A stretch of 64,000 nucleotides of DNA from CAWIVH01 sp963839475 (lineage in GTDB: Bacteria; Acidobacteriota; UBA6911): the NCBI GenBank assembly GCA_963839475.1, contig CAWIVH010000021.1, positions 62,001 to 126,000 on the forward strand, given 5' to 3'. The first letter of the stretch is position 1. Each line of letters starts with the position of its first letter. A program made the translations under genes and the position numbers. Of this stretch, positions 60,903 to 64,000 are shown one piece after another. Under the pieces are notes generated by a model. The model ran no database searches, was not told the origin of the DNA, and saw nothing but the letters and a program-made list of their open reading frames with translations.

Positions 60903-62039
60903 ATGCAAGCAACGGGAGCCAAAATATTGACGCTTGTTCCTAAGGGAATGGACCGGAGTCGGCGGGAGGGAGGCGCAACGGCTGCCCGCCGTTCCAGGCT
61001 GGGCCGACCGCCGCTTTGGATTCGCACCTCTGCAGGCCCAAAGATTGGATTCGGGCACCTCAGGCGATCCTTGATATTGAGCCGCGTTCTGGCAGATTGC
61101 GTCGCTCCCGTCTTCCTTTGCGACGATGATGAGATTTGGTGCCGGACGCAATGCGAAGCCGTGGGTTGGCCAACTTTGCCTTATCATCCGATTCGCGTCT
61201 GGAATGAACAGCCCTTGCCGCATGCGATAATCATCGACACCCGCGAAAAAGCGGGGTTGATACGTTTAATTTCTGAGGCGAAAAAGCGGTCGGTCCCGGT
61301 GGTCAGCATTCATGATCTTGGATTAAATCCTCTTCCGAGTGATATCGTGATTGACGGCAGCATCGTACCGGTCCACCCTGATTTTCATAGTCATGGCGAG
61401 GCGTTTTATCCCGGGCCATCCTATCTTGTGCTTGAGCCTGGATTTGCCCTGCTGCACCAGAAACCCAGGCACCAGTCCGAACGAATCGGCCGCATCATTG
61501 TGGGCTTAGGCGGAGGTGATACAAAGGTCTGGTTCCAGAAAGTCCTGCGTGGGCTGCAGGCCTGGGAACGGAGGATCGAAGTCGTCGGAATACCCGGATT
61601 TACGAACTGGGGCCAGGTCGAGATTCTGCAGCGAGACTGGAGCCCCCTGCGGTTTCGCTGGGCGTCCAGCAGTGAGACTCCCGAAAGACTGGTGCCTCGG
61701 GCTGACCTGGCAATAATGGCAGGAGGCCTTTCGGCTTATGAGGCGCTCTGTGCAGGGACTCCGCTGATGGCGGTTGCTCTGGACAGATATCAGCGTGCGA
61801 CCATCTCAGCACTATCAAAAGCCGGAGCCTGCCTTGATCTAGGGCTGGCAACGGATCTCAGGCCAAAGAAAATAACGGCTGCGCTGGCATTGCTTGACAT
61901 CGATCCGCAAATGCGGATAGTTCTGGCAGCCAAGGGACAGGCGCTTGTAGACGGCAGAGGAGCCGAAAGGGTTGCAGGCCTGATCCGACTGGCGATTCAG
62001 AATCGGGCATGTCCGCCGAATCCCAGGTCGGCACGGTAA
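60903..62039 (+). CDS. pseG: PseG-like nucleotide-sugar hydrolase (UDP-2,4-diacetamido-trideoxyhexose hydrolase family)
   Basis: A 378-residue GT-B fold protein. After about 38 poorly conserved residues it reads PLWIRTSAGPKIGFGHLRRSLILSRVL; the GxGH histidine is the catalytic base in PseG. The C-terminal half has RIIVGLGGGDTKVWFQKVLRGL and the UDP-site segment PRADLAIMAGGLSAYEALCAGTPLMAVAL. PseG removes UDP to give the free 2,4-diacetamido sugar that the next enzyme condenses with PEP. The true start may be internal, since the family usually begins just before IRTSAG. Confidence 0.8.
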   Translation: MQATGAKILTLVPKGMDRSRREGGATAARRSRLGRPPLWIRTSAGPKIGFGHLRRSLILSRVLADCVAPVFLCDDDEIWCRTQCEAVGWPTLPYHPIRVWNEQPLPHAIIIDTREKAGLIRLISEAKKRSVPVVSIHDLGLNPLPSDIVIDGSIVPVHPDFHSHGEAFYPGPSYLVLEPGFALLHQKPRHQSERIGRIIVGLGGGDTKVWFQKVLRGLQAWERRIEVVGIPGFTNWGQVEILQRDWSPLRFRWASSSETPERLVPRADLAIMAGGLSAYEALCAGTPLMAVALDRYQRATISALSKAGACLDLGLATDLRPKKITAALALLDIDPQMRIVLAAKGQALVDGRGAERVAGLIRLAIQNRACPPNPRSAR

Positions 62040-62111
62040 CGGCCCTCAACCTGACAGCGTGCTGCATATCGGCCTTTTCAGGCATGCGGGAAATGGGGGC
62101 CTTTCATTCTC

Positions 62112-63206
62112 ATGAAAAAAAGTCAAATTTCAATCGGCGGGAGGATGATCGGGGAAGGCTGCCCGGCTCTCGTCGTTGCCGAAATCGGCATCAACCATGG
62201 CGGAAACCCGGCTCTGGCCCACAAACTGATCGACGCCGCGGCCGATGCAGGCGCGGATGCGGTGAAATTTCAGACCTTCCGAGCTGATAGCCTTTGGACA
62301 AGGAGCCCGGGCAGGCTGGCGCAGCAGAGCCCGGGAGAAGAAACCGCTTACGAAATGTTTCGCCGCATGGAACTCGATGTCGAGGCTCATGCCGCTCTTA
62401 AAAGCCATGCGCAAGGGCGCAACGTGATCTTCCTCTCTACGCCCTTCGACGAGGGAAGCGTGGATTTTCTGGATATCCTGGGGGTGCCGGCCTTCAAAGT
62501 TGCTTCCGCCGACATAACCCATTTCCCGCTGCTTCGGAAAATCGCATCCAAAAACAAGCCGGTGCTTCTTTCCACCGGGATGTCGACGCTCGCCGAAGTG
62601 AGTGAAGCGCTTTGGGTGCTTGGGGACTCCGGGGCTGGAAACACAGCATTGCTGCACTGCGTCTCACGTTATCCCGCTCCACCCGCCTCGCTGAACCTTC
62701 GTGCGATCGAGACGATGAGAAACCACTTCAGCGTCCCCGTCGGCTACTCCGATCACAGCGAGGGGATTCTCCTGCCCCTGGCCGCGGTTGCTCTGGGTGC
62801 CGCTATTCTCGAAAAGCATTTTACGCTTGATAAGCAGATGGAAGGACCCGATCATAAGGTCAGTATGGATCCCGGCGAATTGAAAAACCTCGTCGCCGGC
62901 ATCCGGCTTGTGGAAGCTGGCTTGGGCAACGGCATCAAAATGCCGTCTCCCGAGGAACGGGAGAACCTCCGCCTGAGCCGGCGAAGCATCGTAACTGCAC
63001 GTGATGTTCGGGCCGGCGAGCCCATAGAAGCCGGGATGCTCGAGTTCAAGCGACCCGGCACCGGAATCGAACCCAAATTGGTGTCGGTCCTGATCGGAGC
63101 CCGGGCACGGCTGGACCTGCAGCGGGATACGGTGCTGCAGTGGGATCACTTGATCCTGCAAGATGGGGACAATCGCTGTTACAGTTCTGCTAGGACCGAG
63201 AAGTAG
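62112..63206 (+). CDS. NeuB-family nonulosonic acid synthase (pseudaminate/legionaminate/sialate)
   Basis: 364 residues. A TIM-barrel with LVVAEIGINHGGNPALAHKLIDAAADAGADAVKFQTF, IFLSTPFDEGSVDFLDILGVPAFKVASADI, and VPVGYSDHSEGILLPLAAVALGAAILEKHFTLDK, then a C-terminal SAF (antifreeze-like) domain (RRSIVTARDVRAGEPIEAGMLEFKRPGTGI). It condenses a hexosamine-derived sugar with PEP to a nine-carbon sugar. Placed after a PseG-like gene it is most likely a PseI type; sequence alone does not settle Pse versus Leg. Confidence 0.9.
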   Translation: MKKSQISIGGRMIGEGCPALVVAEIGINHGGNPALAHKLIDAAADAGADAVKFQTFRADSLWTRSPGRLAQQSPGEETAYEMFRRMELDVEAHAALKSHAQGRNVIFLSTPFDEGSVDFLDILGVPAFKVASADITHFPLLRKIASKNKPVLLSTGMSTLAEVSEALWVLGDSGAGNTALLHCVSRYPAPPASLNLRAIETMRNHFSVPVGYSDHSEGILLPLAAVALGAAILEKHFTLDKQMEGPDHKVSMDPGELKNLVAGIRLVEAGLGNGIKMPSPEERENLRLSRRSIVTARDVRAGEPIEAGMLEFKRPGTGIEPKLVSVLIGARARLDLQRDTVLQWDHLILQDGDNRCYSSARTEK

Positions 63207-63245
63207 GATGGAACTGGTGCTGCAACAACAAAATGAGCGGAACCT

Positions 63246-64000
63246 ATGCCTGAATTGAATGTTTTAATAACGGCTGCGAGCAGGCGGGTTCCCTTGATCC
63301 AGGCTTTCACCCGTGCCTTGAAAGATCATGACGTACACGGGTGCGTCGTTACGACGGATATGAACAGCCTGAGCCCGGGGCTCTATTTCAGCGACAAGCA
63401 TTATCTTGTACCTTTGACCAATGATCCCGCCTATATCTCCATTATCGAATCCATCGCGGTTGCGGAAAAAATAGGACTCATTATCCCGACCATCGATGAT
63501 GAACTGCCGATTTTTGGCGCCTCTTCCGCGGCTTTTCGTGCCAAGGGAATCCGCGTCGCCGTATCCAGCGAAAAAACCGGAGTGATCTGCAACGATAAAA
63601 AGCTGTCGGCTTCGTTTTTTGCGGCCGCAGGGCTTCCGTTTGCCAGGACCTGGCTTCCCTCGGAACTCGAATTTGACCGCTTGTCGTACCCTTTGTTTCT
63701 AAAGCCACGAAGCGGCCGGGGGAGCGTCGGCGCCTATCGCATTGCCACAGAAAGGGAACTGGGCTTCTTCCTCGACTACGTGCCCGATTCTGTGGTTCAG
63801 GATTACCTCCCCGGGAGAGAATTTACGATCGATGTTTTGGCCGATTTTGAGGGCAGGATTATCTGTGTGGTTCCCAGGGAACGGCTCGTCATCAGGTCGG
63901 GCGTTTCCGATCGCGGTAAAACCTGGAGCAACCCAAAACTGATAGAACTGGGAGTCCAGGCCGCAACAGCCTTGGATATTCGCGGGCCGGCGAATATCCA
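63246..64000 (+). CDS. ATP-grasp protein (CarB-like), C-terminus cut by window edge
   Basis: The frame is open from ATG 63246 to the window end (about 251 residues). It starts LNVLITAASRRVPLIQAFTRALKDHDVHGCVVTTDMNSLSPGLYFSDKHYLVPLTNDPAYI, the pre-ATP-grasp Rossmann-like domain, followed by SASFFAAAGLPFARTW and an ATP-binding segment YPLFLKPRSGRGSVGAYRI, then VVQDYLPGREFTIDVLAD. Such proteins are common in surface-sugar clusters. The substrate is not identifiable here. Confidence 0.85.
   Translation, partial: MPELNVLITAASRRVPLIQAFTRALKDHDVHGCVVTTDMNSLSPGLYFSDKHYLVPLTNDPAYISIIESIAVAEKIGLIIPTIDDELPIFGASSAAFRAKGIRVAVSSEKTGVICNDKKLSASFFAAAGLPFARTWLPSELEFDRLSYPLFLKPRSGRGSVGAYRIATERELGFFLDYVPDSVVQDYLPGREFTIDVLADFEGRIICVVPRERLVIRSGVSDRGKTWSNPKLIELGVQAATALDIRGPANI

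Overview
The window is a nearly complete bacterial flagellar locus of about 57 kb. It is flanked on the left by the 5' end of argH on the minus strand and on the right by genes for a nine-carbon sugar used to decorate flagellin. FlgH, FlgI and FlgA (L and P rings) mean a bacterium with an outer membrane. A decayed TonB-dependent receptor with an N-terminal carboxypeptidase-regulatory-like domain, of the type expanded in Acidobacteriota, together with FliW/CsrA instead of proteobacterial FlhDC, makes an acidobacterium or a close relative the best guess. This is inferred from family content only. No tRNA, rRNA, CRISPR array or intact transposase gene was seen.

Layout. 1-6.9 kb: argH (minus), an NtrC-type regulator (minus), a receiver-only response regulator, then a PAS histidine kinase with its sigma-54 activator (FleS/FleR-like pair). 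7.0-16.6 kb: flgB-flgC-fliE-fliF-fliG-fliH-fliI-fliJ-fliK (basal body, MS ring, export ATPase, hook-length control; fliK carries a frameshift). 16.7-20.2 kb: an unknown 199-residue protein, a short flgD, flgE and a GAF-GGDEF diguanylate cyclase. 20.6-25.2 kb: fliL, a first fliN, fliO-fliP-fliQ-fliR-flhB. 25.3-33.9 kb: flhA-flhF-flhG-fliA-fliM-fliN followed by HDOD, DUF2802-like and MshEN-like genes. 34.0-39.3 kb: flgF-flgG-flgA-flgH-flgI and a FlgJ-peptidase M23 fusion. 39.4-44.8 kb: flgM, a small unknown gene, flgN-flgK-flgL-fliW-csrA and a glycosyltransferase. 45.0-50.1 kb (minus): a FliT-like gene, fliS, fliD and a MAF/DUF115 flagellin glycosyltransferase. 50.4-59.8 kb: three short flagellin genes (minus), the first two separated by two pseudogenes (TonB receptor and GH36 alpha-galactosidase). 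60.2-64.0 kb: an unknown protein, PseG-like, NeuB/PseI-like and an ATP-grasp protein cut by the window end.

Regulation can be read in the DNA. Seven sigma-54 elements (GG-N10-GC with TGG..../TTGC context) lie in front of the kinase/regulator pair, flgB, the hook operon, fliL, flhA, flgF and, more weakly, the glycosylation operon. Three sigma-28 elements (TAAA-N16-GCCGATA) lie in front of flgM, fliC1 and fliC2. The window encodes the sigma-54 activators, sigma-28 (FliA), its anti-sigma factor FlgM, and FliW plus CsrA. All three flagellin leaders fold a small hairpin whose hexaloop (ATGGAG or AAGGAG) contains the Shine-Dalgarno sequence. This is the form of a CsrA site, with compensatory stem changes between paralogs. 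The locus therefore seems to hold its own hierarchy from early activator to translational control of filament protein, plus c-di-GMP-related proteins placed inside the operons.
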